DNA from: Halorubrum sp. 2020YC2
GTDB lineage: Archaea > Halobacteriota > Halobacteria > Halobacteriales > Haloferacaceae
NCBI RefSeq assembly: GCF_018623055.1
Contig: NZ_CP076019.1
Coordinates: 2,914,001-2,978,000 of the forward strand
DNA length: 64,000 nucleotides
Direction of reading: 5' to 3'
A model generated the notes under the pieces. The model was given only the letters and a program-made list of their open reading frames with translations. It was not told where the DNA came from and made no database searches. Made by a program: the position numbers and the translations under genes. Of this stretch, positions 17,982-27,802 are shown in pieces. Every line of letters starts with the position of its first letter. Within the stretch, counting starts at the first letter, position 1.

Positions 17982-18425
17982 TTACTGCTTTTCCGGCTCG
18001 ACCGACGCCGGCGCTATCTCCAGGCACGCGCAGGCGTCCGTCTCCGGGTCGAAACAGTCTGGACACTCCGGCTGGCGGTCGATGATCGTGTCGAGCCGCT
18101 CCGCGACCGTGTCGTCGATGACGGCCTCCAGTTCGCGGGCCTCGGCCTGGAAGTCCTCCACCGCGAGGACGTTCGCGAGGAACCGCTCGATGATACAGTA
18201 GGTCTGGAGGGCGTCTCTGGCCCGGACGATACCGTCGTCGGTGAGCTTCACCCCCTTGTACTTCTCGTGTTCCGCGAGGCCGCGCTCCTCGAGCTTGCCG
18301 ATCATCTCGTTGGCGCTGGCCGGGCTGACGCCCAGCGCGTCGGCTATCGACCCGGTCGAGGCGGGCCCGTCTTCGCTGTCCTGTACGACGTATATCGTCT
18401 TGAGGTACTGATCTGCGGTGTTCAC
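17982..18425 (-). CDS. DtxR-family metal-dependent transcriptional regulator (SirR/IdeR type)
   Basis: 147 residues. The N-terminal winged helix (ADQYLKTIYVVQ, then TGSIADALGVSPASANEMIGKL) is followed by a dimerisation and metal-binding domain containing CIIERFLANVLAVEDFQAEA and a cysteine-rich tail (PECPDCFDPETDACACLE) that may bind metal. Such proteins repress iron or manganese uptake genes when metal is abundant. Starts 40 bases after a ferritin-like gene on the same strand, suggesting joint expression and a role in iron balance. Confidence 0.9.
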   Translation of the reverse strand: MNTADQYLKTIYVVQDSEDGPASTGSIADALGVSPASANEMIGKLEERGLAEHEKYKGVKLTDDGIVRARDALQTYCIIERFLANVLAVEDFQAEARELEAVIDDTVAERLDTIIDRQPECPDCFDPETDACACLEIAPASVEPEKQ

Positions 18426-18465
18426 GGCTGTCCTCCGTCGGCGCTCGTCGGCTCGTCTGTCCGGT

Positions 18466-18951
18466 TCATCGGCGCTCCATGACCTCCGTGACCTCGCGCA
18501 CTCCCTCGGCCTCCTCGTCGCGGATCGTCGTCAGGGTCGCGACCAGCTCCTCGCGGTCGATCGAGAACGTCGCCTCGGACCCCTCTATCGCCTCGATAAG
18601 GTCGTCGTAGAACTTGTACGCCGTCTCCTCGTTACACAGCTGGTCGTACAACACGTCGTCGAAGTCCTCCGGTCGCGTCCGCCCGTAGCGGGCGTCGACC
18701 AGCGACTCGATCTCTCCGAACGGGACGCTGTCGACGCCGAGCCCCTCGACCAGCGTCTCCAAGCGCTCTCGGTGGTCGGCCGACTCCTCGGCGGCGTCGG
18801 CCAGCAGCGTCTCCACCTCCTCGTCGAGTTCGGCGTCCAACTGCTGGTAGTGGCGGTGCGTTCGCGCTTCGACGACCTCTTCGAGCACGATTCCGATCTG
18901 GAGCAGTCGCGCGAGTTGGTCGTCGGAGGCGACCCGCTGACTCACGCTCAC
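18466..18951 (-). CDS. ferritin-like / rubrerythrin-like di-iron protein
   Basis: About 161 residues forming a four-helix ferritin-like bundle. Candidate metal ligands are spread over the helices: VLEEVVEARTHRHY, AAEESADHRERL, NEETAYKFYDDLIEAI and RDEEAEGVREV, giving repeated E and ExxH patterns. Role: iron oxidation or storage, or peroxide reduction. Start is uncertain: GTG at 18951 (MSVSQRVAS) is preferred over GTG at 18972 because related proteins open this way and GGTGG precedes it. Paired with the DtxR regulator. Confidence 0.75.
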   Translation of the reverse strand: MSVSQRVASDDQLARLLQIGIVLEEVVEARTHRHYQQLDAELDEEVETLLADAAEESADHRERLETLVEGLGVDSVPFGEIESLVDARYGRTRPEDFDDVLYDQLCNEETAYKFYDDLIEAIEGSEATFSIDREELVATLTTIRDEEAEGVREVTEVMERR

Positions 18952-19106
18952 CGCGACCACCCGAGACGGCACGATACGCGGGTTCGCATACCTCCGTCTC
19001 GGGTGCCGTCGGTCTTAAGCGGTTCCCCTCGCGGGCCGCTCGCTCCGCGGGTGAGACGGGCCGAAAAATCCGTTCGGCTGGCGGAACAGCTGTGAGCGCC
19101 GACCGC

Positions 19107-20320
19107 CTACTGGAGGCGCTCCAAGACGAGCTCCTCGACGTCGTCGCGGAACTCGTCGACCGCGATCTCCTCTAAGACGGGCACGAAGAAGCCCTCGACG
19201 AGCATGTTCCGCGCCGTCCGCGAGTCGATCGAACGGCTCTGAAGGTAGAACAGGTCCTCCGCGTCGACCTGGCCCACCGTCGCGGAGTGGGACGCCTCGG
19301 TGTCGTGGTTGTGGATGATCAGCTTCGGGGACGCGTCCGCCTCCGCGTCGTCCGACAGCATCAGCGTGTTCTCGCGCTGGTAGCTGGAGGTGTTCCACGC
19401 GTCCTCGCCGACGTCCTGAACCCCCTCGTAGACGGAGCGGGCGACGTCGTCGAGCACGCCGCGTGTGACGAGGTCGGCGGTGGTCTGCTCCGCCTGGTGC
19501 CACACGCGGGCGTTGATGTCGAAGTGCTGGTCGTCGGTGCCGAAGAACGTCCCGACGATCTGGCTCTCGGAGCCGTCGCCGTTGAGCTCGGTCTCGATGT
19601 CCGAGCGCGTGAGCTTCGAGCCGAAGTTGCTCTCGATCCAGTCGACCGTCGCGTACGTGTCGGTCACGCCGCGCTTCAGCGAGTAGGTGTACGAGTCGTC
19701 GTCGAGGTTCTGGAGCGAGCCGAACTGGACGTTGGCGTTCTCGCCCGCGACGACCTCGACGAGGTTCGAGAAGTACCGGTCGTCTGCGACCTCGCTTTCA
19801 CCCGTTTCGATCGACTCGAGGATCGTCACCGACGACGACTCCTCGGCCACGACGAGCGTCTGGCTGAACAGCGAGCGAGAGTTCATCTCCGCGCGCACCG
19901 TCACGTCCTCGACGTCGACGCCCTCGGGACGTAGACGAACGTGCCGGTGGTAAAGAGCGCGACCGAAAGCGCCGTGAGGTAGTTGTGATCGGGGTCGAGG
20001 ACGGAGCCGAAGTTCGCCTCGATGACGTCGCCGTACTCGGCGAGCGCCTCGGTGAACGGGAGGACGACGACCTCGTCGTCGCCCGCGGTCCGCTCGGTCT
20101 CGTCCGCCTGGTTCAGCGGGTCGACGAGCGCCTCGAAGTCCAGCGCCTCCAGGTCGGTCCAGCGGCGCCCCGGCGTCTGGATGACGTCGGGCAGCTCCGC
20201 GGTCTCCAGCGCCGAAAGCGCGTTCAGGCGGGTCTCCAAGAGCCACTCGGGCTCGTCGCGTTCGTCTGCGATGCGTCGTACCGTGTCCTCCGAGAGGCTC
20301 TCGATTGCTTGCGTGCTCAT
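19107..20320 (-). pseudogene. sufD: sufD, Fe-S scaffold subunit, broken by one missing base
   Basis: Codes for the SufD partner of the SufBCD iron-sulfur assembly complex, but in two frames. The first part (start 20320, MSTQAIESLSEDTV) runs to TGTFVYVP, then shifts; the rest (GVDVEDVTVRAEMNSRSLFS to ELVLERLQ, stop 19107) is intact in another frame. One C is missing near 19922, where CCC would read VPEGVD. Restoring it gives a normal-length SufD of about 404 residues. Either a sequencing error in a C-run or a very recent mutation; the rest of the gene shows no decay. sufD is usually needed for Suf function. Confidence 0.85.
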
Positions 20321-20321
20321 G

Positions 20322-21752
20322 TTATCCGAGCGAGCCCTCCATCTCGAGTTCGACGAGCCGGTTGAGCTCGACGGCGTACTCGATGGGCAGCTCCTCCGTG
20401 ATCGGCTCGATGAAGCCGGAGACGATCATCTGTTTCGCGTCGTCGTCGTCCAGCCCGCGCGACTGGAGGTAGAAGATGTCCTCATCGCCGATCTTGCCGA
20501 CGGTCGCCTCGTGGGCGACGTCGACCTTCGACTCGTTGATCTCCATGTACGGCATCGTGTCCGACGTCGACTCGTTGTCGAACATCAGCGCGTCGCACTC
20601 GACGGCCGTCGAGGAGTTCTCCGCGCCGTCCGCGATGTGGACGAGCCCGCGGTAGTTCGTGCGGCCGCCGTCCTTCGCGATCGACTTCGACTCGACGGTC
20701 GACTTCGTTTCCGGCGCGTTGTGGTACACCTTCGCACCGGTGTCGATGTCCTGACCCTCGCCCGCGAAGGCGATGGTGATGTGGTTGTCGGAGGCGCCGC
20801 GGCCCTTGAGGATCGTCGACGGGTACAGCATCGTCGCCTTCGACCCCATCGAGCCGGAGATCCACTCCATGCGCCCGCCCTTCTCCGCGATGGCGCGCTT
20901 GGTGTTCAGGTTGTACGTGTTCTTCGACCAGTTCTGCACCGTCGAGTACTGGACGTGGGCGTCCTCGCCCACGAACACTTCGACGCCGCCCGAGTGGAGG
21001 TTGAACGCCGAGTACTTCGGGGCGGAACAGCCCTCGATGTAGTGGACCTCGGAGCCCTCCTCCGCGATGATGAGCGTGTGCTCGAACTGGCCCATCCCCT
21101 CGGAGTTCATCCGGAAGTACGCCTGAACCGGCATCTCCACGGTGGTGTTCTCCGGGACGTAGACGAACGAGCCGCCGGACCAGATGGCGCCGTGAAGCGC
21201 GGCGAACTTGTTGTCGCTCGGGGGGACACACTTCGTCATGAAGTGCTCGCGGACGATCTCCTCGTGCTCTTGGACGGCCTTGTCCATGTCACAGAAGATG
21301 ACGCCCTTCTCCTCCCACCGCTCCTGCATGTTCTGGTAGACGATCTCGGACTCGTACTGCGCGCCGACGCCCGAGAGCGCGTTCTTCTCGGCCTCCGGGA
21401 TGCCCAGCTTGTCGAACGTGTCCTGGATCTCCTCCGGGAGGTCCTCCCAGTCGTCTGCGCCGCCGCGCTTGTCGATGTCCGGCCGGATGTACGGCACGAT
21501 CTCGTCGATGTCGATCTCCGAGAGGTCCGGCTGGCCGGGCCAGTCGGTCGGCATCGGCATCTCCTGGAACTGCTCTAACGCGCGCAGGCGGCGCTCCAGC
21601 ATCCACTCCGGTTCGTCCTTGTCCTCCGAGATGACGCGGACCGTCTCCTCGGTGAGACCCTTCTCGCTTTTGAAGGCGGACTTCTCCTCCTTCTTGAACT
21701 CGAAGCGGGCCTCGGTGTCTGTCTCCTTGAGGTCGTCCTGTTGTGAACTCAT
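20322..21752 (-). CDS. sufB: SufB, Fe-S cluster scaffold
   Basis: 476 residues, right-handed beta-helix core. Contains the SufB signatures GSFVYVPENTTVEMPVQAYF (about 180-199), EGCSAPKYSAFNLHSGGVEV and the C-terminal KIGDEDIFYLQSRGLDDDDA. Cysteines in MTKCVPPS and EGCSAP are candidates for cluster assembly. Works with SufC ATPase and SufD to build and deliver Fe-S clusters in the cytoplasm. One base separates its stop (20322) from the sufD start. Confidence 0.95.
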   Translation of the reverse strand: MSSQQDDLKETDTEARFEFKKEEKSAFKSEKGLTEETVRVISEDKDEPEWMLERRLRALEQFQEMPMPTDWPGQPDLSEIDIDEIVPYIRPDIDKRGGADDWEDLPEEIQDTFDKLGIPEAEKNALSGVGAQYESEIVYQNMQERWEEKGVIFCDMDKAVQEHEEIVREHFMTKCVPPSDNKFAALHGAIWSGGSFVYVPENTTVEMPVQAYFRMNSEGMGQFEHTLIIAEEGSEVHYIEGCSAPKYSAFNLHSGGVEVFVGEDAHVQYSTVQNWSKNTYNLNTKRAIAEKGGRMEWISGSMGSKATMLYPSTILKGRGASDNHITIAFAGEGQDIDTGAKVYHNAPETKSTVESKSIAKDGGRTNYRGLVHIADGAENSSTAVECDALMFDNESTSDTMPYMEINESKVDVAHEATVGKIGDEDIFYLQSRGLDDDDAKQMIVSGFIEPITEELPIEYAVELNRLVELEMEGSLG

Positions 21753-21804
21753 GATATTGTGTTACGTGTTTGCCGTTTTATTCCTGTTGCGTGACCATTT
21801 GTGG

Positions 21805-22731
21805 TTACGCCGCCTCGAACGCGTCCTCGCGGACCCAGTCGTACCCCTCGTCCTCGAGCTTCTCGGCCAGCTCCGCGCCGCCGCTCTTCACGACTTCGCC
21901 GTCGAGCATGACGTGAACGTGGTCCGGCTCGACGTAGTCGAGGATGCGCTGGTAGTGGGTGATCTGGAGGATGCCCGTGCCCTGCTCGTCGCGGAGCGCG
22001 TTGATCCCCTTCGAGACGTCCTTCAGGCGGTCGATGTCCAGCCCGGAGTCGATCTCGTCGAGCACGGCGACGCTCGGCTCCAACATCGCGGCCTGGAGGA
22101 CCTCGTTCTGCTTCTTCTCGCCGCCGGAGAAGCCGGCGTTGAGGTAGCGCTGCATGAACTTCTCGTCCATGTCGAGCAGCTCCATCTTCTCCGAGAGGAT
22201 CTCTTGGAACTCCGCGACGCCGATATCGCCGTCGTCTGCGGGACCCTCCATCGGGGAGGTCTCGTACCCCTCGTCGTCGTCCTCGTCGTCGGCTTCCGCC
22301 TCCTCGTCTTCCTCGTCTTCGAACAGCTCTTCGCGCTCGTCCGCCTTGGCGTTCAAGGCCTGACGAAGGAAGTTCGTCATGGTGACGCCCTCGATCTCGG
22401 CGGGGTACTGGAAGCCGAGGAAGATGCCGAGCGCGGCGCGCTCGTTCGCCTCTAGGTCCAGCAGCTCCCAGTGGTAGTCCTCCTCCTCGAGGTCGACGTC
22501 GACGTCGGAGACATCCTCCTCGCTGAGGTGGAGCAGGATCTCGCCGCCGGTGACCTCGTAGGCGGGATGGCCGGCGATCACTTTCGCGAGCGTCGACTTG
22601 CCCGACCCGTTCGGCCCCATCAGCGCGTGGATGTCGCCGGACTCGACGGTCAGGTCGACCCCGAGAAGGATGCGTTCGCCGCCCTCTTCTGCCACTCGTG
22701 CGTGAAGATCGTTGATTTCGAGAGTAGCCAT
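21805..22731 (-). CDS. sufC: SufC, Fe-S assembly ATPase
   Basis: 308 residues, ABC ATPase without membrane domain: Walker [15 protein letters not shown] (about 38-51), signature [17 protein letters not shown], Walker [14 protein letters not shown]. Longer than bacterial SufC because of an acidic insert of about 40 residues ([20 protein letters not shown]) in the middle, a common haloarchaeal trait. Powers the SufBCD scaffold. First gene of the operon; AT-rich sequence at about 22735-22770 can hold its promoter. Confidence 0.95.
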   Translation of the reverse strand: MATLEINDLHARVAEEGGERILLGVDLTVESGDIHALMGPNGSGKSTLAKVIAGHPAYEVTGGEILLHLSEEDVSDVDVDLEEEDYHWELLDLEANERAALGIFLGFQYPAEIEGVTMTNFLRQALNAKADEREELFEDEEDEEAEADDEDDDEGYETSPMEGPADDGDIGVAEFQEILSEKMELLDMDEKFMQRYLNAGFSGGEKKQNEVLQAAMLEPSVAVLDEIDSGLDIDRLKDVSKGINALRDEQGTGILQITHYQRILDYVEPDHVHVMLDGEVVKSGGAELAEKLEDEGYDWVREDAFEAA

Positions 22732-24504
22732 ATGTATTCTCGTGCCTCGTATCTCGATAGTGGGGGTTGAGGGGGTTAATGGTTACGCATCTCCCCCTCA
22801 AAACTCTCGAATCCGTCAAGAAATTTTTCGACGATCGAAAACTGGTTTCTCTCGGACGACCCGCCTACATGAACGAGCCGAGTCCGGTCTGCTCTTGGCC
22901 TGTCTTCACTTCCTCCACGACATGCCGAGCGCCTCGATTACGCGCTCTATCGGCCCTTTCAGCGTCTTGTCCAGCATCTTCTCCCAGTCGACCTCGAACT
23001 CCTCCGGCACCTGGTCGGCGTATTCGAAGCAGATCACGTCCGGATCGCGCTTGAACTCCCCGTACAGGGCGTCGCGCTGCGGGTCGAGCCCTTCCTCGTC
23101 TTCCATCCGCGCCCAGAAGTCGGGGTGGACCTTCTCGACGTACAGCCGCTTCGGCTTCGACCCGCTCCCGAAGTTGGTGCCGAGCATCATGTTCGCGTAC
23201 TTCGCGCCGCGGACCTGCGCGGTCGGCGTGTGTAGGCGTCCAGTTTCTTGCCGATCCCGCCGGGGATCCCGATCTCCGCTACGTCGACGTCGCCGTCGAG
23301 GACGCGCGCGATGACGTCCACGAGGTACGCTTTCACCTCCTCCATGTCCTCGTCGATGTCGTCGCCGGTGACGATCGTCTCGATGACGTTCTGCTGGACC
23401 TCCTTCGTGATGCCCGCGATGTCCGAGCGCTTGTACTCGAAGCCGGTGATGTCGATGTCGTCGACGTCTTTTCCCTCCTTCCAGATGATGTGGCCCGCGT
23501 ACCGCTTCTTCTTACCCGCCTGGAAGAACCGCCGGTAGAGCTTCTCGAACTCGATCTGGAAGCGGTGTTCGTCGGCGTTGAGTTCTTCGCGCGCGAAGTC
23601 GTCGTACCGCCCGTTGATGTGGTCCTCTATCTCGAAGGAGGTCTCGATCGCCTCCTCCTTCGACATGTCATAGAGAAAGCATAACGGAGTCGGTATCACC
23701 ATAAGCAACCTGATAATTAAGCTCTTCTGCCTCGTGGTCGTTCCGGAGCGCCTTCTTCTCCTCGCGCTCGGAGAGCAGTTCGTCGACCATCTCGCGCATG
23801 ATCCCGTCCGGCTGCTTCCGGAAGTGGGTCCCGTTGGGCGCGACGTACGTCTCCCCGTCGTACTCGTCGGGATCGACCTTCGTCTCGGGGCCGGCGTTGA
23901 TCGTCACCATACACATCGGGTAGAGGCTCTTCAGGTCCTGGACCGTCACCATCTCCTTGACGCCCGTGATCGGGTCGAAGACGGCGCCGCCCTCGAAGTC
24001 TTCCGACTCCTGTTGGCCCTTCGTCGGGAGCGCGAACTTCCCGAACGCCTTGTGGAGGACGTACATGTCGACGGTGTCGCCCGGCGTCGGCGCGTCCTCG
24101 ATCTTACAGCCGACGAAGGTACGCACCTCGTCCCAGAAGGCGATCACGTCCTGTTTCCGGTCGATCTCGACGCACAGCTCCACGTCGCGGATGCTGTACT
24201 CCAGCAGGCGCTCCGGGTCCTGCTCCCAGAGGTCGCCGATGTCGCCCGTGTAGCGCTCCTTGCCGACGCCGAGCTCGCGCTCACCCACCGCGTCGAGCCG
24301 GTACGACTCCAGCTCGGTGAACATCGTCCGCTTGTAGGCGTACAGCAGGTCGAAGACGACCCGTCCCTTCACGTCCGGACCGCCCCAGCCGGAGCGCCAC
24401 ACCTCGCCGATCCGGGAGAATCTATCCACCGAGAGATTATACTCGCTTCCCGGATCAATCTCTTCCATCCGGTCGAAGAAGTACGGGACGTCGAAGTCCT
24501 CACA

Positions 24505-26026
24505 GTTGTGGACGAGGCAATCATCTGCGAAGAAATTGTGCGTGGTCGTCTCGATGTCGTAGGTCGTCTCCGTCCCGGCACGCTCCACGTCCTCAACCTC
24601 CACAAACACGTACTCGGGCCACTCTTCGAGAGTCGTTTCGTGCCGTTTGAGATTAATTCCGCGGCGGTGTTTGTCCCGCCCGATCCGCTTCTCGTCAGTG
24701 CCCGTGTCAGCCTCGAAGAGTGCGTACGGGATGTTCTCGCTCGTCCACTCTTTCCGCCGTCCAGCGCTTTTAGCGCTCTCGCTTTTCTGAGTGAGAGAGA
24801 TGCGGGAGGACCCGATCCCTGAGCCGCTGGATCTCACGCTCTGCGTCCGGGACCCGAACCACGTTCTCACGCTGTTCTGCGTAGATGCCGAGTCGGCGGA
24901 ATAGCTTCACGTACCACTCTCCGATAGACCGATTTTCGGCCGCAACGGTCACCGAAGATGAGATGTGCCGTCCAGCGCTTTTAGCGCCTCTCGCTTTTCT
25001 GAGTGAGAGAGATGCGGGAGGACCCGATCCCTGAGCCGCTGGATCTCACGCTCTGCGTCCGGGACCCGAACCACGTTCTCACGCTGTTCTGCGTAGATGC
25101 CGAGTCGGCGGAATAGCTTCACGTACCACTCTCCGATAGACCGATTTTCGGCCGCAACGGTCACCGAAGATGAGATGTTCCCGTCTCCGTCGATGACTCC
25201 CGCCAAGAACCGTTCTATATGCGATTCTGGAAGTTCGAAAACCGTCGAGAGATCGACTTCCCCATCGTTTTTACTACCGAACGGAATCCCGAGCCCGTTG
25301 AACGCGTACATCCGGGCGTAGTCCAGTACGTTCTGCTTGTAGCATCCCTTTCCATCGGGTTCGAGATGCGTTTCACCGGGGAACTGTTCGTGTAACTCCT
25401 CGCGCGTGTTGTAGAAACGGACTCCGTCATCGGACGACATCGTTCCGTCCGTGAGAACTAGTCCCGCGAGATACATCTCGTGGTCGGTAAGTTCCCTGTC
25501 GAGGTCGTTCCGCGTGCGACGGTACTCCCGCCCGCCGTCAGGGAGCGCAACGTCGTACCGGTCAGACGCGACCAGACAGCGCTCCGGAGTCCAGACATCT
25601 GTCTTCGGGTGATGTAAGGTTCCTGTGGCGAGATCAAACTCCTCTGCGAGCTCCGAAACGGCGCCGTAAGGAAGTTCAGATTTGAACGATTTGATCGCTT
25701 CTCTACTTCCGAACCGCTGGCATTCGACTGGGATGAGGTCACTCAGGGTCGGGACACACTCCAAGTCGACGTTCAATTTTCGCGGCTTGAGGAGATAGTC
25801 CCCGACGTCGATCTCGCTTCCCTTCTTCCAGTCGACTTGATCGTCGTCACCGACCATCACACGGCGAGTCTATATCGAAGAATATCCTTCTCGCTTTCCC
25901 ACTTGTTCGTGACCTCGGCGGTCGTCGTCTGCTGTTCGTCGCCCTATGATCTCGTCTCCGACAGACACGTCCTCGATCCGTTGCTCGGTCCCGTCCGCTT
26001 TGAGAATTTGACTATCCCGGTAGGCA
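24505..26026 (-). mobile_element. LAGLIDADG intein inserted in Exo II of polB (decayed)
   Basis: The N-terminal splice block begins with Cys at 26026 (CLPG, then SQILKADGTEQRIEDVSVGD after a one-base shift). Two LAGLIDADG motifs are clear: YLAGLVLTDGTMSS and FLAGVIDGDGNISS. The C-terminal blocks are textbook: TTYDIETTTHNFFADDCL then VHN at 24505, followed by extein Cys. The insertion is right after the Asn of GWN in the Exo II metal-binding motif. It has a stop at 25870 where block B should be (no clear TxxH), a shift near 26014 and a 211-base tandem duplication, so splicing and homing should both be lost. Confidence 0.88.
24756..25177. repeat. 211-base tandem duplication inside the intein
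   Basis: Bases 24756-24966 are repeated at 24967-25177, differing essentially by one extra C in AGCGC(C)TCTCGC. The unit covers the segment coding TVAAENRSIGEWYVKLFRRL to SEKRE. In the intein frame the first-read copy runs into a stop shortly after the junction (DGTSHLR). Near-identity of the copies means a recent event or an assembly artefact. Confidence 0.9.
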
Positions 26027-27086
26027 GTTCCACCCCGTAAAGAGATCCGGGTCCGTCTCGTCGATGTACTCGACGAACGCGTCGAGCATCGCGGCCTCCC
26101 CTCGAAGGTGCGGACCTTGAAGTCGAGCTCCTCGCCCTCGTCGACGATCCCCTCGTAGTCGGGGAGGTCCTCGGGCGGCGGCACTTCGGCCTCCGGCGCG
26201 TCGTACAGCCAGACGACGTACTCGTCGTCGTAGGAGTCGTGGCTGGTGAGACAGATGATCGGCTCCTCGCCGTCCTCTGGGAAGCCTCGGCGGTCGTCGA
26301 CCTCGATGTCGAAGGTGTTCACGCGGAGGTCGGCGTCGACGTCGGCCGGTTCGAGGTGCCCCTCGTGGACCTGGATCGTCCCTCGCCGTCGTCAAGCCGC
26401 CGCTCCTCGACGCGGATCCCGCCGTTGATCCGTTGTCGATCAGGAACCGGTTCGGGAAGAGGATGTCCGCCTCGAAGCTGGTCGCGAAGTCGTCGCGGAT
26501 GTTCCCCACGTCGCGGGGCGTCCGGGTGACGATCCGGGTGAGCGGCTCGCCGCGGATGCTCTCGTAGGGCTCGCCGTCAGCGTCCTCCTCGCGCGTCCCG
26601 ATCACCACGTCGTACTCCTCGACGGGGTCGCGGTCGAGGTCGGCCGTCGGGACGTAGAAGTACGGCTCCACGCCCAGCACCCGAAGGTGTTCGACGACAT
26701 CGTGGTCGGCGTCCCCGTCGACGTGCTCTGCCGGTCGCCGGCCGAACACGTGGACGACCGGGTACTCGTCGCTGCCGTACCCCTCGACGGCGTAGTCGAT
26801 CTGGCTGATCATCAGCTCGACGGTCCCGGTCGACTCCGGGAACTTCGCCTCGTCGACGTCGACGACGTCGCTGACGCGGCCGCGCCCGCCGCCGGCGACG
26901 ACGGCCGCCTCCTGTGCGGCCAGGTCCTCCCGCTCGGTTTCCGTGTCGCCGTCGCTCCCGTCGCTCGCGTCTCCGCTCGACGAGAAGTCCGACAGCCCCG
27001 ACTGAGTCATACCCGCCTTTCGGCCTCACCCGGCGAGGTCTCCCGCCACGGAAAGGCATTTAATGTGTGATGACTTACCACGGTCT

Positions 27087-27260
27087 ATGTCTTCGGACCC
27101 ACGTTCCGAACCCCGGGTGGCTCGTCCGGCCGATTCCGACGCGGTCGACGCCGAGGTGGAGGTGTACGAAGACGACGGGAACGTGGTGCTTTTCGACGCG
27201 ACCAACCCCCTCGCGTGGGTCGAAGCGAGCCGAACGGTGCGGCTCGCGGACGCGCTCTGA
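27087..27260 (+). CDS. small acidic haloarchaeal protein
   Basis: 57 residues starting MSSDPRSEPRVARPADSD; the C-terminal two-thirds (VEVYEDDGNVVLFDATNPLA, then WVEASRTVRLADAL) looks like one compact, well-conserved-looking domain. I recall similar ORFs next to recombination genes in haloarchaea but cannot assign a function. The ATG at 27087 is preferred over a start eight codons earlier. Divergent from polB with 76 bases between. Confidence 0.65.
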   Translation: MSSDPRSEPRVARPADSDAVDAEVEVYEDDGNVVLFDATNPLAWVEASRTVRLADAL

Positions 27261-27364
27261 CCGCGGCCCGACGGCGGTCCCCACGCTCTCCCTCCTCCCG
27301 AACGCTCTCCAGCCACGCCCGCGGCCCCGGAACCCCTTTGCCCCGGCGCGGCGTACGTCCCGGC

Positions 27365-27802
27365 GTGTTCAGCCTCGACGAGGACGACGAGGGCGAGATC
27401 TCCGTCGGAGAGAGCTCCGACGCGGAGCGGGAGATGACGCCCGACATCCCCGAAGCGCCGTCGGTAAAGTCGTTCGACGACGGCGGCGACTTCGAGGGCG
27501 CGAGCGACGTGGACCAGGGGACGCTCCGCGCGTTCGTCGTCGCCGTCATCTATGCCAACGCCGCCGTCCTCCTCGTCGCGCTCGGGCCGATGGTGTGGTA
27601 CTTCGAGGGCTGGTCGCGGGTCGGGCCGGCCCTGCTCGTCGGCGGCCTCCTCGCCGGCGTTCGAACCTACCAGACGTACCGGGCGTGGCAGCGGTCGCGG
27701 GACGAGACGGACGAGGCCGACGGACAGGCGAGCGATCCGGACCCCGACGGACGGGCGAGCGATCCGGAGTCCGACTCCGACGCGGCGCCGCCGGAAGCGT
27801 AA
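27365..27802 (+). CDS. membrane protein with two hydrophobic segments, acidic tails
   Basis: 145 residues from GTG 27365 (FSLDEDDEGEISVGESSD). An acidic N-terminal half is followed by two hydrophobic stretches (LRAFVVAVIYANAAVLLVAL and VGPALLVGGLLAGV) and an acidic, repeat-like tail (two ASDP(D/E) segments). The stop overlaps the next start by one base (TAATG), so the two genes are one operon. Function unknown. Confidence 0.65.
   Translation: MFSLDEDDEGEISVGESSDAEREMTPDIPEAPSVKSFDDGGDFEGASDVDQGTLRAFVVAVIYANAAVLLVALGPMVWYFEGWSRVGPALLVGGLLAGVRTYQTYRAWQRSRDETDEADGQASDPDPDGRASDPESDSDAAPPEA

Larger units (their letters stand above)
22865..27010 (-). pseudogene. polB: family B DNA polymerase, multiply disrupted, with decayed intein
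   Basis: Starts at ATG 27010 (MTQSGLSDFSSSGDAS) and would end at 22865 (TGLGSFM). Recognisable parts: N-terminal domain, Exo I (VNTFDIEVDDRRG), Exo II around TGWN/CEDFDVPY, Exo III (YSIRDVEL), motif A (DLKSLYPMCM), motif C (YGDTDSV) and the C-terminal region. Frame breaks by single missing bases are seen near 26420, 26385, 26098, 26014, 23228 and 22922; an in-frame stop at 25870; a few bases lost near 23670; and about 60-70 residues including motif B (NSLYG) are absent between LRNDHE and ELNYQ near 23720. As written it cannot make a polymerase. Haloarchaea also use PolD; a second PolB elsewhere, or a bad assembly, must be considered. Confidence 0.85.

Noticed and set aside
24770-24952. Separate 60-codon gene
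   Set aside because: It is the second copy of the intein duplication, ending at a stop created by the missing base.
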